A stretch of 64,000 nucleotides of DNA, taken from contig NC_092200.1 in the NCBI RefSeq assembly GCF_043641665.1, positions 14,965,694-15,029,693 on the forward strand, read 5' to 3'. This document shows, one piece after another, positions 40,901-53,415 of the stretch. Numbering within the stretch: the first letter of the stretch is position 1; the number at the start of each line of letters is the position of its first letter. Position numbers and translations under genes: made by a program. Source of the stretch: Enoplosus armatus. Lineage: Eukaryota; Chordata; Actinopteri; Centrarchiformes; Enoplosidae. The notes under the pieces were generated by a model. That model worked only from the letters and a program-made list of their open reading frames with translations, did no database searches and was not told the origin of the DNA.

Positions 40901-42305
40901 CTGTAAAATTCACCATGTGATTCCCAGATACATAAGTCTTCAGAGCCATATACCTAAAACTGTTGTTCTTTAGCATATGTGTCAATCCTTGTTCCATGGT
41001 AATGTTTGCTTTGTTTAGTTTAATTCAACATACTCTGCAAGGATATTTGAGACATAAGGATGTATAGAACACAACCTTAGCTGTGGCACAAGCTTTTATC
41101 CACAATCCTATGGTCATGTAAATCTCCTCACACAAAGCATTTATCAAAATCCCTGAATGATCTAATGAGTCGAGTCCTTCAGGAATGATGCATCACGTCT
41201 CAAAGGGCACATCAAAGTTTATGTTGGCCTTGAAAGTACAGCCACAAGGTTGCGGGAGATGATTTGGTTATTTTATTGTTTTTCTCTGAAGATTAATTGA
41301 TCAAGCTTGTTTTGAACCCATACCAGCCAAGTTTAGCTGAATGCCATGAATCTTCCAGGCACATTTGGTTCTGGATGCCAAGTGCCATTTAAAAAGCTCA
41401 CTCAATGCAAAAAAAAATTCTGTCTTCTTTCTATTTTTTTCCAGCCTTTGTAAAAATGAATGAAAGCAGCAACACCTACTTGAAAGGTAATGTGGGACTC
41501 TATTAGGACCCTTTGCAATACACAACTGAAGAAATAAAGCAACAAGGTGGGACAGATGTTTTTACCTTTCATCATTTACTTCCCTCTGCTCTTGAGAAGA
41601 GAGAAGATATCCATGTGTGATTCAGCCTCACCTAACCAAAACAAAAGTAATTGAAACCTTATATCAGCACCAGGGTTCCAATTTCATTTCATGTTGCAAA
41701 GTCCAGGCCTTGTGCTGATTTCCATATAAATCATAGACAAGCTTTGTTCTTTGCTTTTGTGTTTGGCCTATATGGCATTTGGCACTGTTATTTGTTATTT
41801 TCCATGGCGCATCCCATGTACCTTAAGGGTTGAACTTGTGCATTTGAAGTGATGTTTTCTGCTTGCACTGAAGGCGAGAGAAAAACATTTGTCAAGAAAG
41901 CTCCAAGGCTTGAAATGACCTGTTCCTCTGGGAGTTTGATCACTGTCATAGACACTGATTTGTAACAAGGCTCTGAAAACTAATGCTGTCTTAAGGTTTC
42001 GTTAAAGGGACTAAAGTGGTGTAAACAAATTATTGCCAGATGAAAGGCAAGTAAGGAGACCGGGGAATACATAGAAACAACTGTCACTTGACATAGACCT
42101 ACATGTCAGACAACACAGCAGCTGAAAATAGATAGCTTGGCACTCTCCTTTGTAAATACAAAAGAGTAAAGTTGACCACTCAGAATGCCATCTCAGTGTC
42201 ACAATTGTCATTATGTAGATGTCCAGTGAGTGCTGGAGGTTTATGTATTTCATTAAAGTTATAACTGCTTTGGAGCCGTCCACCTGCTGTGAGAGCCTGT
42301 CCCTC
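38000..42305. other. downstream intergenic DNA, no gene seen
   Basis: Non-coding. There is an octamer motif at 38415-38422. The stretch at about 38560-38700 is rich in ATTA/TAAT homeodomain-type cores and contains the alternative AATAAA. The frames in this region have no motifs. Confidence 0.45.
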
Positions 42306-42354
42306 AGTCTACATCAATAAACCCTCAGACCAGCCTGGTTTATTGATGTGGACT
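42306..42354. repeat. short hairpin (18-bp arms, 13-base loop)
   Basis: Arms 42306-42323 and 42337-42354 are complementary except for one T-G pair, which would wobble-pair in RNA. The left arm begins AGTCTACATCAATAAACC. Confidence 0.8.
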
Positions 42355-45300
42355 AGCCCAGCATGGGGAATGAGTGTGTTTACCTGGCCTTTCCTTATCA
42401 CTACTGCCTGACAGAAAACAGGAGTTTCTGCTTGCCTGACAGGTGTAAACACAACAACATTACATGTACAATTTCATCACATCAACAGCAAACACAGGCT
42501 GCTTTGATGCTGATTGGACGGGCCACACAATAAACAGTAACAGGCTCATATTAGCTCTGCTTACAGGCTAGTTCTAGCAGCTATAGTAAAGGTGGGTGTT
42601 AATGTGGTATATACTGTAAATTCCTCCATGTGCACTGGCTTCAAGTTTCCACACCACACTTGTATAAGTTACATACTGGACCATGATTGGCTTCCAAACC
42701 AGTTGTGATGTCACAAGATAATGCAGATGAATGTGAAAACAAATTACTTCATTCTGCAAAGTGAAGCCCAAACATCCAAGTGAAAAAGTAATAAGCAGAA
42801 CATGCAATAATAATTAACAAATAATAATATAATAAGCCCAAATAACATCCCAAAGCAGGGCTACAACAGGACAGTGTATCATTCCACCATAAATGAGACA
42901 ACATTCATTAAACTTACTTGCCTACATTAAACTCAGACAAAGTGTGTGAATAACTCTTCACCAGAAGGCGACAAATGAGAACTATGACTTGAACCCATTG
43001 AACAGGGTGATGGATCATACTAAAATTATTCATCTTTTCGGGGTGTTGTTATCAATTATTAAGCTCCGTTTGTCTTCATTCTCAGAAAATAACTATATAA
43101 CGCTCTTTCATAATTCATTCCTCATGGCAACTCCAGATATTTCACCTCCATTGCATCACTTGTTCAATCTCTGATCCTTGGTGTTTCCCTCTGGAATACA
43201 GATTGACAAATATTAATGTGTCTGTCCGAAGTAATAACATGAATTCATAATGCCTCTGTTGTCATGTGGTGTTGCCTGTCTAATCCGCACATTGCCAGTG
43301 CTGTTTTATCAGCTGTTGTGACCTCACCTGTTGTTGCCCCGATCAGGTGATATAGTGCATGTGATAGGGTGTACATCACACCAGAGCCAAAGGAGGAAAA
43401 TTAATTAACAAAAACAACCATGGACACAAATCACAGCCACCACATGCAGTATCACACCCTCTCACTGCAACAGAGAGATTTATCGAAGCTTTTTTCATTT
43501 GCTTTTATAGAAGAACGCGTCTTATTCATGTGAAACAACATGTCTGGACTTGAAGAGCAGCAAAACTAACAGCTTTAAAGTTTTTCACTGATCGCCTGCC
43601 TTCATCTGCCGTACTTTTCTGTTTAAGCATGATATTGTTAGCTTAACAGTGTGAATCAAAGTAATTGGTATGGACTGAAGGGTGAATCACTTAGTACACA
43701 AAGCTATCTGAGTGCCTCTGTGTAAAAACAGAAGAACTGGGAGGTTTGCTGAATCATTTAGGGCCCCGCTTTGAGAAATTTGAAAGAAGACAGCGCTTAA
43801 TGAGATGTATCTAGGGATTCAACGGTCATGGTATTATTTTCCTACTATTCAATCCCATAAAAAATGAGCGTCTGTCATTGCCAACATTGATTTATCCCCA
43901 CAGGTGTGCAATAGTTTCAGAGCAGTGCTTTTTTATGGCAAACTGCCAGAGATTAACTGCAGCACATCAATATGCTTCGTATAGAGACATCCTCATCGGA
44001 TTTCTTCTTACTCGGCTGTCTCAGCTATGGCTCTGCTTTTGTTACATTCATTTCTATTGGATTTATGGAAGGGCAAGCCTGCAGTCAATGTCACTGTCAC
44101 TTACTGTAGCTTAACTTTGTCTGTCACAGAGTTGAAACTTCATCTGAGCAGCTTCCAGACAGAATTACAGGGGAACACGGGTGATAAAGCATTGGAAGAT
44201 TGCCGGCTTTTCTATTATTCAGTGGATTTTTGTGTGTGTGTGTGTGTGTGTTCCTTGAGAACAGGGGTTGCACAGGTTAGTTATAGTTTAATCATTAAAA
44301 CATTCACAGATTAATTCTGCTAAAATGTCAAGCTCAGGGACCCGACTTTAACCCACATATGTGTCAGGGGCTTTTTAAAATGCGTTTGCAAAGAACAACT
44401 AGAAAAATTTAATTAGAACAGAAGATTTAATTGAATTATCAAAATGAATTAATGCACAACAAATGTAAAGAAGTTTCCCCAACTCTTCAACCCTGTTTAT
44501 CCTGCATATACAGTAGGTTCCATTACAATGACCCATCATAGTATCTTGCAGGATAACTTTAACGTTGTCTTCACCTTAAGGGTTCCCAAGGTGTATAGTT
44601 GGAGATGCTATCCAAGCAGTTCAATTAGAAAGTGACTGCTCCTTTGCTTTAATGTCAGCCCGTCGTCATTCTCACAGACAAGATGCTCTTCGGCAGTCAG
44701 GAAGGTCTGCCGTGTGATTGACACCCAAATCATGTGCAAATGAAATGAAACCCAGAGGAGTCTCTGTGGACGGGACGGGTTATTGGACCACCTTCAAGGG
44801 TGAAGGAAAACAACAGGGAATTGGGGCTGAAATTAATTCCGGTGTTGAGGTGGGAAAAAAAATTACCAGTGCGGTTGTTCAGGAGGGGATTGAACATAAC
44901 AAATAGCTCAATAATTATTACAGTTATGCTAATTAAAAATTCTCCTTGTACCCTGGAGAAAAGAATCCTGTCTAACTGAGGCCCGGTCTTTCAGCTTGGT
45001 GTCTGGCTGGATGCAGTATCAAAACCCTGATTATTTTGAGGACTTGTTTAAAACTGTGGTGTGTTGTCATGATAGACTGAACTGTGCAATTATACCCAAA
45101 TAAGATGCCCTTTACGTCCCCATGTGAGACACAGCTGGACCTGAGGAGATTCCACACAGACACACAGCCTCAGGAAGGAGGGGTGCTGAGGGTGCTGCAG
45201 TTAAGTCTTACTGTAATACTGTGGTTATTATTATCATTATTAAATTGGCTGAATAAAGAAAATCACATCGCATCAAAAAACTATTCAACAATATATGTGA

Positions 45301-46560
45301 ATTGAAATTTATAAAATGAAATGTAAATATCGATGATATTATTACCCGTTATTGTTTTTAATGATGAAGAAGATGTTTCTTCTGGCTATGGGACTGGCTC
45401 ATCAGAAAAGTCCTTCGACGGTATTTTAAATAGCTGAGACATGAATTCTCCTGCAGTGTCACAGTGACGATCTTCTGTCTTTTAGAGGGATAGTGAGAGA
45501 GAGCAGTCAGGAAACTGGGACAATGAGTGTCTTGCGTTGCAAGTGTGAAAGCGTGAATTTGTGAGAGAATAGTTTTATTACATTACATTGAACAGAATAG
45601 GCAGCTAGACCATTAGACCACATTTAGAAATAAAGATCCAAATGCATGCCGATATAAATTTTATTTTGGATAACTGATTTTTAATGATCTTATCTAGTTA
45701 CTTACTGTGTTGATATTTGTGGTAGTTAAACCAATAAACTGCGACATGCACAGAGAGCTGCAGTGCAGGAGAGGAATATTTTGTTCTACTGGATGCCATT
45801 AATTAACCTCTGCCTACTGTATGAAGTGCTTAATTAACTAAAAATAATATATATATATGCAGCTTGCAATTATGGCAGGACTCAGTATAAAACCACAGCA
45901 CTAAATGGGCTTAGCAAATAAACCCTACTTTGGTATAATTTCACCAGATGTGAAATTTAATGCAAACCTAAAAACAATGATATCATAGAAACTCTCACTC
46001 ATGTGGTGGATCTCTTTTTAAAAAAATCATCATGTGCTTTTGTGTTTCCAACGATTTTTTATTCATCTATACTATACACAGTGCAATTGCCCACACTAAT
46101 GTAATTTAGCCATCTGATTACAAAGTATAGCAGTGCAGAAGAGCAGTGGATTAGTTCAGCAACCCTGTGGCTGGTCTTTATCACTCTTATAATAACAGAG
46201 GAGAGAGTAATTCCATTGATAATGAAATCTGACTCGATATATTCACCACCCTACTTGTCATTCTGTGCACTCTCTGCACAGTGTGTCACTTTTTTGGAGT
46301 AAATTAATCATTCCAGCTGTTATTTACATCCAGTGTGTCCACAGTTGTATCAGCCAAATTATTGTCATAAATCTCACTAATTCTGGAGACTCTCCAGCGT
46401 GGACATGTGATGGACCTGAATGAACTTAATCTCATCAAAACTTTGAGTCTAGAAATGTTTCCTCTTGTTTCCTATTGTTTGCATTGATAAAAGCCAACTG
46501 TATTGATACAAGGCTTTATGCAAGTTTAATAAGACCTTCCTTTACACTAAATATCCCTGA
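42355..46560. other. downstream intergenic DNA, no gene seen
   Basis: Non-coding AT-rich DNA with a short TG run at 44231-44251. It has several ATTA-rich segments (44400-44460, 45790-45860) that could be homeodomain-binding sequence but have no further support. Confidence 0.4.
44231..44251. repeat. (TG)n microsatellite
   Basis: A TG run of 21 bases. Confidence 0.9.
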
Positions 46561-46599
46561 TGATTAAACACACAACTAAACAAGCTTACTGAAACACTA

Positions 46600-46900
46600 T
46601 AAATGCAAATGTGGGTGGCTGGAATGCAAATATTGTTTCATTTGCATGGAAAAAGCCATATTCTGACTCATTCCTTTCTTAATTGGAAGGGAGGTCTCAT
46701 TGTTTCTTCTTGACATAAACAAAAAAGTAGAGCATAAAAGAGCATCCCTTACATTTCTATCCTTCTCACGTGCTTCTCATGAAAGGCTACTTCAGCAGGC
46801 CAGGGCTCGTAGTCCATGTTCCATCTCCAGCCTGTATGCTTCTGAATACATCTTATTATTTTACACACCTTTGATAAATATTCAGCACCAGATTTGCATA
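46600..46900. promoter_or_regulatory. candidate enhancer with clustered octamer (POU) motifs
   Basis: Perfect octamers ATGCAAAT or their inverse lie at 46603-46610, 46624-46631, 46640-46647 (three within 45 bases) and 46892-46899. GTAATTAGCGCC at about 46929 adds a homeodomain core. Octamers are the classical binding site of POU-domain factors, which include several neural regulators. The cluster lies about 9 kb downstream of the last olfm3 exon. Function is inferred from motif clustering only. Confidence 0.4.
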
Positions 46901-47334
46901 CATTCAATTTACGCCTGCAACCTGCCTGTAATTAGCGCCAGATTTAATAAGAGTGGAACCAATTTTGCAGTCAGCGCCTGGGACAGAGAGAGGGAGAGCT
47001 CAGAAGGTGCAGATTAGTGCTGGGATTTGATCTGAGATCTGAGAAATGTCAGAGAAGAAATGATAATGTAGTGATGCTGCATAGAGATACTAATTAATTA
47101 AGTAATTAAATTCCAAAATATTTACAAAGGCCACCTGAGAAAACATATTTGTGTAATGTGTTTATAGAAAGATTTGTAAAATGGTGCAACAGTCAGAGTC
47201 GATAAGAAACTAAGCAACTGTAACTTCCTCACAGTAACCATGGGAAATCTGAATTACATAATAAGGTGCACAAATACCATTAATATGTAAGATGAAGCCA
47301 AATGCACAATAACAAGACTAAGTGTCTACAGCTA

Positions 47335-47500
47335 TGCTAGCAGCTCTGTGAAGCTGTGCTTAGGGACACTGGTGCGTTGAGCTAAACGCTAACACCAGCA
47401 TAAGAACATGCTTACAATGACAAAGCTAACATGCTGATATTTAGCAGTATAATGTTTACCATCTTAGTTTATTGATTAGCATGCTATATATAACCGTGGA
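47335..47500 (-). repeat. dispersed fish repeat fragment with GCTAAC/GCATGC motifs
   Basis: GAGCTAAACGCTAACACC, GCTAACATGCTGATATTTAGC, GTTTACCATCTTAGTTTA and TTAGCATGCTA match the first section of the repeat at 28450-28860 in style and order. Orientation is tentative. Confidence 0.55.
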
Positions 47501-48734
47501 TAGCAACTGTAAATTTAAACATTTCTGAGAGTGCATCAATTGAGAACTATGCACAGTGAACTCAACACCAGCTGTGTTGCCTAATATGTTGATTGATTAC
47601 ATTTCCCCTCTAACTGCCAGGAAGGCTTGAATGCTGCTGGTGTGCATCTAGTCCAGATCAGGCCAGAGCTCACATCTATAAGTTTGGAAAAGGGCTTTAA
47701 ACTTCTCATGTACGGATGTAACTTCTCTCTCTCTCCAAATGGGATGTGGACAGAGTGGCCTGATAGCATTCTGTGCTAATTCTTTAAAGTACTTATATCC
47801 CCCAGAATCTATAAATGCTTTGACTTCCAGCCAAATGTGTCAATCTCCTGAGAAGCCCGTTGACGCCACTTTTCTCCACCGGCTCTATAAGCTGTCAGGA
47901 GTGTGTAAGGAAACACTCTGTCTTCTTGTGTCCTCTATCTCCAACAGAAAGCACTTGTCTGCAGTTTCCATTTGAACAAGTTGAACAAAGTGCATATAAA
48001 GGCTATTTCAGTTGTTCTTGTACATCTCACCCACTATCCCTGATAAATACCAGTGTTTAGCATTCAGTGCATGACTGAATTCCAGCCCAGTGAATCCTCT
48101 TGATCTAGAACTCTATCAATTCAGTCTGCCAGCACTAACCATCAGCCAGACCTTGGTGATAACAATTTGAATGGACAGCCCCTGTTATTAACATCCCCAC
48201 AGGTATTCAAATGACACAGGACAATAATGCAGACAAGGCAAAGAATTAAGTTCCAAAGACAACATTGGACAACACACAGAACAACAGTCCAAAAATGACT
48301 GTCAATTGCACCAAAGCATCTGCTGATGCCACCATCAACTACTGATTATGCTGCCAGTGGAAGAAGTTAAAAGAAGATTATCTTTATAGTTGGATGTCTG
48401 AGACTAACATGAATAAAAATCCTAGTGGCCTGATTTTACAGTTATCTCACAGCTCATTTAACCTCACCAAAACAGAGGAGTAAAAGCAATTTCATCAAAT
48501 GCACTGATATGAAGGTGGGCAAATATTTATACAAGGTCTAAGGCAGAAAATCAACTTAAATGTCGAAGAAGAGTGTCGAAATATGGCATACGCAATGCTC
48601 TTAATGGGATGGCAAAGCTACATGCCAGCTATTTCATAGCTGGAAATGTCAAGCTTTACAGGTATGACCTCTATATATAAGATAAATGAAGCAGTATATT
48701 AGTTCACAATCGCTATCAATGCTAACCTCTGTGA
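47501..48734. other. downstream intergenic DNA, no gene seen
   Basis: Non-coding. The frames at 47581-48060 are on both strands and lack motifs. Confidence 0.4.
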
Positions 48735-48960
48735 CAAATGCATTGCATTTCCTGTAGTCTTGCATAGCAAGACCTATCTTCACACTTTGGATAAAGGTCT
48801 GGCTTAACCCATTATCATTCTGGGATAGGAAAAAAATGCTCTGGCTTGCTTGTATTTCTTTAAACCAATTACAATCGTTTTGGGCGGCGAGGCCAGGATG
48901 CAGCGATTTGCAGCACCCTTGGAAAACGGTAACACGCAGAAGGCAGCAGGGGACCATGCT
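48735..48960 (+). repeat. dispersed percomorph repeat fragment
   Basis: The series CATTGCATTTCCTGTAGTCTTGCATAGCAAGACC, CACTTTGGATAAAGGTCTGGC, TTCTGGGATAGGAAAAAAATGC, TTTCTTTAAACCAATTACAATC and TTTTGGGCGGCG has the layout of a repeat I recognise from many percomorph genomes. I do not know its superfamily. No coding sequence. Confidence 0.55.
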
Positions 48961-50140
48961 GACTGCCAATGACTGCCTACATTTAGTGAGTCAAACTACA
49001 TTTCCTGTGGCTGCCACCCTGTGCTTTGCCAATTGGATGCTTTTAATATGAGGCAGTAGCAGTAGGAAATGATTGGTTAGCATTAGCAGAAACTTAAATA
49101 AAGCTTTGATAAGGCAGCAGAAGAGTAAACAGTAAACAGTGAGGCTGATATCAATCAATTCAAATTACACACAGTAAAGCTGGGAACACGGGACAAGGGA
49201 ATGGCGGGCTCCACCACTATCAATGAAAACTATATATGGAAAAAAGAAGAGGACCTTAAATAGTGTGAAAAACAGGGTTTGATTTAACGAAAGAAATGAT
49301 TACAACTTTAAAGTTGAACCAAAGAAGACACTCTATAAGCACTAATTAAATCCCCTCTTTGTAGGTGTATGTTTTGGTCTTGTGACATTCCTCTCATCTA
49401 CATTCTGGGTTTCACAGCACAAACCTCTTAAATAATGTTCCCCTTTGGTGCTGCATTCGCTCTCCAGCCTGCAGTGTTCCGCCTGCTCCTCCCACACGCA
49501 GAGATAGGCAAACTTCTTAAATTCACTTGTTATGTTCCAGGTCCAAACGATGACTGCAAATTTGTTTTAAGCAAGCCTTCTTCCAAAACCACAAATCTAC
49601 TGACCTCTGGTTTAACAACCAGGTCACTGCATGCCAGTAGAGCTGCTGGAAAGTCTGTTCTACGATATATAAATACAAGGCTTACCTTTTGTGCTGACGA
49701 TATGGCAAAACAAATATCCGAACATCCAATCTGTGTTTTTTTCAATATCGTCGAAGATACAGTCTTAATAAATGAGATGGATGCGTCCAAAATATGGAAG
49801 CCCTAAAATTGCAATTTAAATGGAAATTCTTTTGTGTTTATAGTATTTGGTATATCACTGTGAATAAATATACTGTATACTAACATAGCATTCATACATT
49901 CACAGTTATGCTTACATGTACAGCTAAAATGAACAAGACATTGAGACATGAATGCCACGTCTGACATGTTCCTCTCATCCACTGATCCTGCAGCTAGTGC
50001 ACATGGAATTAAAGGGCTCCGTCTAACACATGCATGTCTGTATATTGTATACAATAACCTGCTTTGAGGAGTAAAATTCATTGCAGTGTCAAAAATAGAG
50101 TGAGGTTCTCAGTGGTCTTGGAGAGCTAATTTACATTCAT
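48961..50140. other. downstream intergenic DNA with an unassigned open frame
   Basis: A plus-strand frame of 123 codons at 49435-49806 and a minus-strand frame of 86 codons at 49530-49790 overlap. Neither shows a domain, signal peptide or splice context that I recognise. Being open on both strands points to a repeat or chance. Confidence 0.35.
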
Positions 50141-50147
50141 GTGTGCT

Positions 50148-50309
50148 GCAGCAACAAGCCATGGTTTACCAAAGAGCTCAGGCAAGGGAGACACATCGAG
50201 GGAGCTCACAAGGCAGAAAATAGAGAGGAATACAGAGCAGCAAAGAAACAGCAAGAAAGGAAATACGAATACAAGGACATGTTGGACAGGCACTTCTCTA
50301 CCTGATTCA
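50148..50309 (+). mobile_element. LINE ORF2 fragment (endonuclease-RT linker)
   Basis: One frame reads NKPWFTKELRQ, then EYRAAKKQQERKYEYKDMLD and closes at a stop at about 50307-50309. NKPW[FIL]T followed by basic, alanine-rich helices is the segment between the endonuclease and RT domains in fish L2/CR1-like LINEs (compare NKPWITADIKALL at about 2513-2553). Only this part is recognisable. Confidence 0.6.
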
Positions 50310-51779
50310 GGCCACGGGCTCTACCAGCAGGCCTTGCTTAAAGGATGCATTTAGTCCAGTTTTATATCCCTGATACAATTTCCACACCATGTATGTCTGC
50401 CAGCATTATTTAGCATAAATAACACATTCATCCTTTGAATTCAAACAGTGAAAACAGTTGTATGTGTACACTAATTGTGGCAGATGGGGATTAGGAGAGA
50501 GCCATGGTTCTGGATGTCACTGTTACATGGAACTGTGCTCTGAAGGCTCGGACACAAAAGATTTGAAAGCACGTTGCATCACGCTTAAAAACACAGATTG
50601 CTATTGTTTGTTTTTATCTCATAGGCCTGCGCATGCACACCCGCGACGATTTGGCAAGGACAGAGTATCCTTTACCTGTCATTATTGCTAAATACACGTC
50701 CTTCTGCCTCTTGTCACATCTATTAATTTTATTAAATATAGTGGTTATATATCAAATTATTAAATTAAGTGATTTTTTCTATGTGCACATGTAATATGCT
50801 CCATCTCCTTTTTAGCTCTTTTGTTGAACTTGTATTGTGAGCTGCAAAATATTTTCATTCAATTCTTCCATTCAGCTTTTATTTTTATCTATTTTCATCA
50901 ATCAATAGTTCACAGTGCAAAATGTAGTCAAGTGCACAGCACAGACTCACAGAGTGCTGCAACTCACTTTAACTCGTTTCCTAGCCCAAGGGCGATGATG
51001 CAACAGCAGTACAGTTGAAAACATGGACTGGCTTAGGATGAATACACTGTATTGTCTGCAGGTATAGAAAGGCTTGCACCAAACATGACCAATCAAATCA
51101 CAAGTTTCCCCCATCTATAAAACAAGTGCACTCCACAGCACTGCATTCTGGCTATTTTATGGTGGGGACAAACAATTGTGACTGGATCTGCAACAAGAGT
51201 GTCTGCCAAGAGGAAACGTTTATCACTATTTGATAGGGACAGTTTGGCAGTATGGAAGATTCTGACCTGACCTACTCTGTCCTGTTCCATGTTGAACAAC
51301 ATCGTCAAGATCAAGCGTGGAACAGATGCCGTATTAAAATAAGTCCTCAGCTACAATACATTTCTATTATCAGCATTGTGAGCAAGTGGTATATTCTTAA
51401 AGAGGCAAAGTGATTTTATTTTTCTATGACAGTGTATTCAACATGTGGATACATTCTTATAAGCACTGCCCTCTTTGTGCCCGCCCATTAAAAGCTGCCT
51501 GACTTCTGTACAAGCACAACAGGCTCCACTGCTGTGGCTCACATTTCTTTACCTTCACCTCTGTCCCTGTCTCATTTTCCCTCCTTCCCTGTACCACCAC
51601 AAAATAATCAGATTGTGATGATGCTGGGTCAAAGAAAAGAAAGTGGAAGCGCTGAATAATGATTCATTCAGCGCTATACAGTCGATGTACCCCACAGCTT
51701 TGGTATCCCAAAAACAATCTTTGACCAATTACTGTCAACATGAAAAATTCCTACCTCGTTCAAGACATCCTCTAATCAG

Positions 51780-51896
51780 CATCACTGGATCGTGGACTTT
51801 CTGACAGGCTGGAGACGTTATGTGAGGATGGATAATGATGAATCCATCTACCACAGAGAGGTGGGCCTGGCGGCATCATCACAGACTTTGGCTTAA
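51780..51896 (+). mobile_element. probable LINE reverse-transcriptase fragment
   Basis: A 38-codon frame reads HHWIVDFLTGWRRYVRMDND followed by ESIYHREVGL and a stop. It resembles the W-x-x-x-F-L-x-x-R-x-x-x-V segment of LINE RTs that precedes the G-x-P-Q-G motif, but the P-Q-G is replaced. It follows the linker fragment at 50148-50309 in the same orientation and in the expected domain order, so both may come from one decayed insertion. Confidence 0.45.
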
Positions 51897-53225
51897 AGGA
51901 AATATCCCCCCTCTGAGTATACTTTATATCACCAATCCTTCAGTGCATTCCAGAACTTATTTTGTGATGAAGTGTCATTTACTTTGTCAGTGTAGCCACA
52001 TTTTTACCTCACATATCTGGTCTACTTCTATTTCAGCTCCTAATTTTCTATATTCTCTCAAATTACTTTTTGGGCCTCTGTGATGGAGAGATGATGGCAA
52101 GTTTTTATGTGTATAAGAAAAGGTGAGAGTGGAGAGAGAAAAATGCCACAGTGTGTTGTACCCATTTTTTCAAATTACAAAAAAAAAAGGTGATTAAGGT
52201 GAGTATTTTGTTTTTCACATGCTGCTGAGAACCGATCCACAAAGATGCAGTTCATGGCTGCACAGTTTATTCATAGACATTAAACAATCCCATTTTCATC
52301 CAAGTGAGAAAAAAACATAATATTTACTCAGACATTCTGATGCACAACAAGCATAAAACATGAAAAAAAACTTTCATTTTCACTTCAACATTTTTTTCAT
52401 TTAAGCACCAGTCACTCTCTGTATTAGCTTTAGTTTACTGTCTGTGGAGAAAATAGCTTGTCTGGAGAAACTGCCTCTTAAAAAATGTTTTTTTTAATTG
52501 ATTTTATTGAAGAATTCAAAAAATAAACTTTTATTTTCCTCCTCATTCGGTCTGACACCGTGACTATAGACAGTGAGGTTGCACTAGGGCCCATGGAGAA
52601 CAATGTGTTGTGCTAGTCGGAAATACAGCTTTTTATGTTTTCTGGTGCAACCGGTGTGTCAATGAACAAGTGTCCTCAAATGTGTCAGCGTTCGGCACCA
52701 ATTAACCACATCTATTTGCCTGTGTGCCCATTGTGCTTTTAAGTAAAAATGTTTCTGACTCTAATGTGGAAAGTGGGTTTATCCACCCTTTGAAGATTCG
52801 GATGCCAGTTTGATCGTTTAACATCGCCGAATGAAATGACTGCTGTGACCTCCATGATAATCACGGGCTTGTGAAACATGACACCCACTGTGGAAACAAG
52901 ACAGCTGGGTGAGATACAGCAATGAGCTTTTCAATAAATGGCTGAAAAATTTACCACCATGTGATTTGGTTGTAGGAGAGTGAGGAAGGATTAGTTTTGG
53001 TGTCCCTTATTTCCTTTGTTACAGATGTTTATATGTTTTATCATTGGAATATATTTCTCTTAGGTACTCTATAAAGGTGCCTTCTAATCAGCAGGGAGGG
53101 CATGCTGCTGTTGACATGCACCATTACTTTCCAAGTTAAGCCTTCTGTCTCAATTCTCCTTTCCAAAATAAATCATTTCACAGGCAGGTTTTCATAAAAT
53201 GCCATTTGTTTTTTCTGCTGCCCAC
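51897..53225. other. downstream intergenic DNA, no gene seen
   Basis: Non-coding, with several A- and T-rich tracts. No repeat family was recognised. Confidence 0.4.
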
Positions 53226-53229
53226 ACTA

Positions 53230-53415
53230 TTTATTTAGCAGCCTCGTGGGTAGACAGACTGTCCTGTAGCCTGAAGGCTCCAGGTTTAATCTTGCAACAA
53301 TCAATGTCCATCGACAGACATGTGTCCTGAGCAAGTATCCCTGAGCAAGCAACTGACCCCTTACCTGATCTCTCATTGCAAGTCGCCATGGGAGAGTGGC
53401 GACTAAAGTTTAAAC
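53230..53415 (+). mobile_element. tRNA-derived SINE (degenerate)
   Basis: A tRNA-like head comes first: the A-box-like TGGGTAGACAG near 53247 and the B-box-like GGTTTAATCTTG near 53283. A body follows with ATGTGTCCTGAGCAAG, CTGAGCAAGCAACTGACCCC, TTACCTGATCTCTC and TTGCAAGTCGC. It ends in a GGAGAGTGGCGACTAAAG segment that matches the GGATAAAAGCGTCTGCTAAA-type 3' end of teleost tRNA SINEs. The promoter boxes are altered, so it is probably silent. Confidence 0.7.

Noticed and set aside
53230..53415. Functional tRNA gene
   Set aside because: Promoter boxes are altered, no cloverleaf could be drawn, and the downstream body is that of a SINE.
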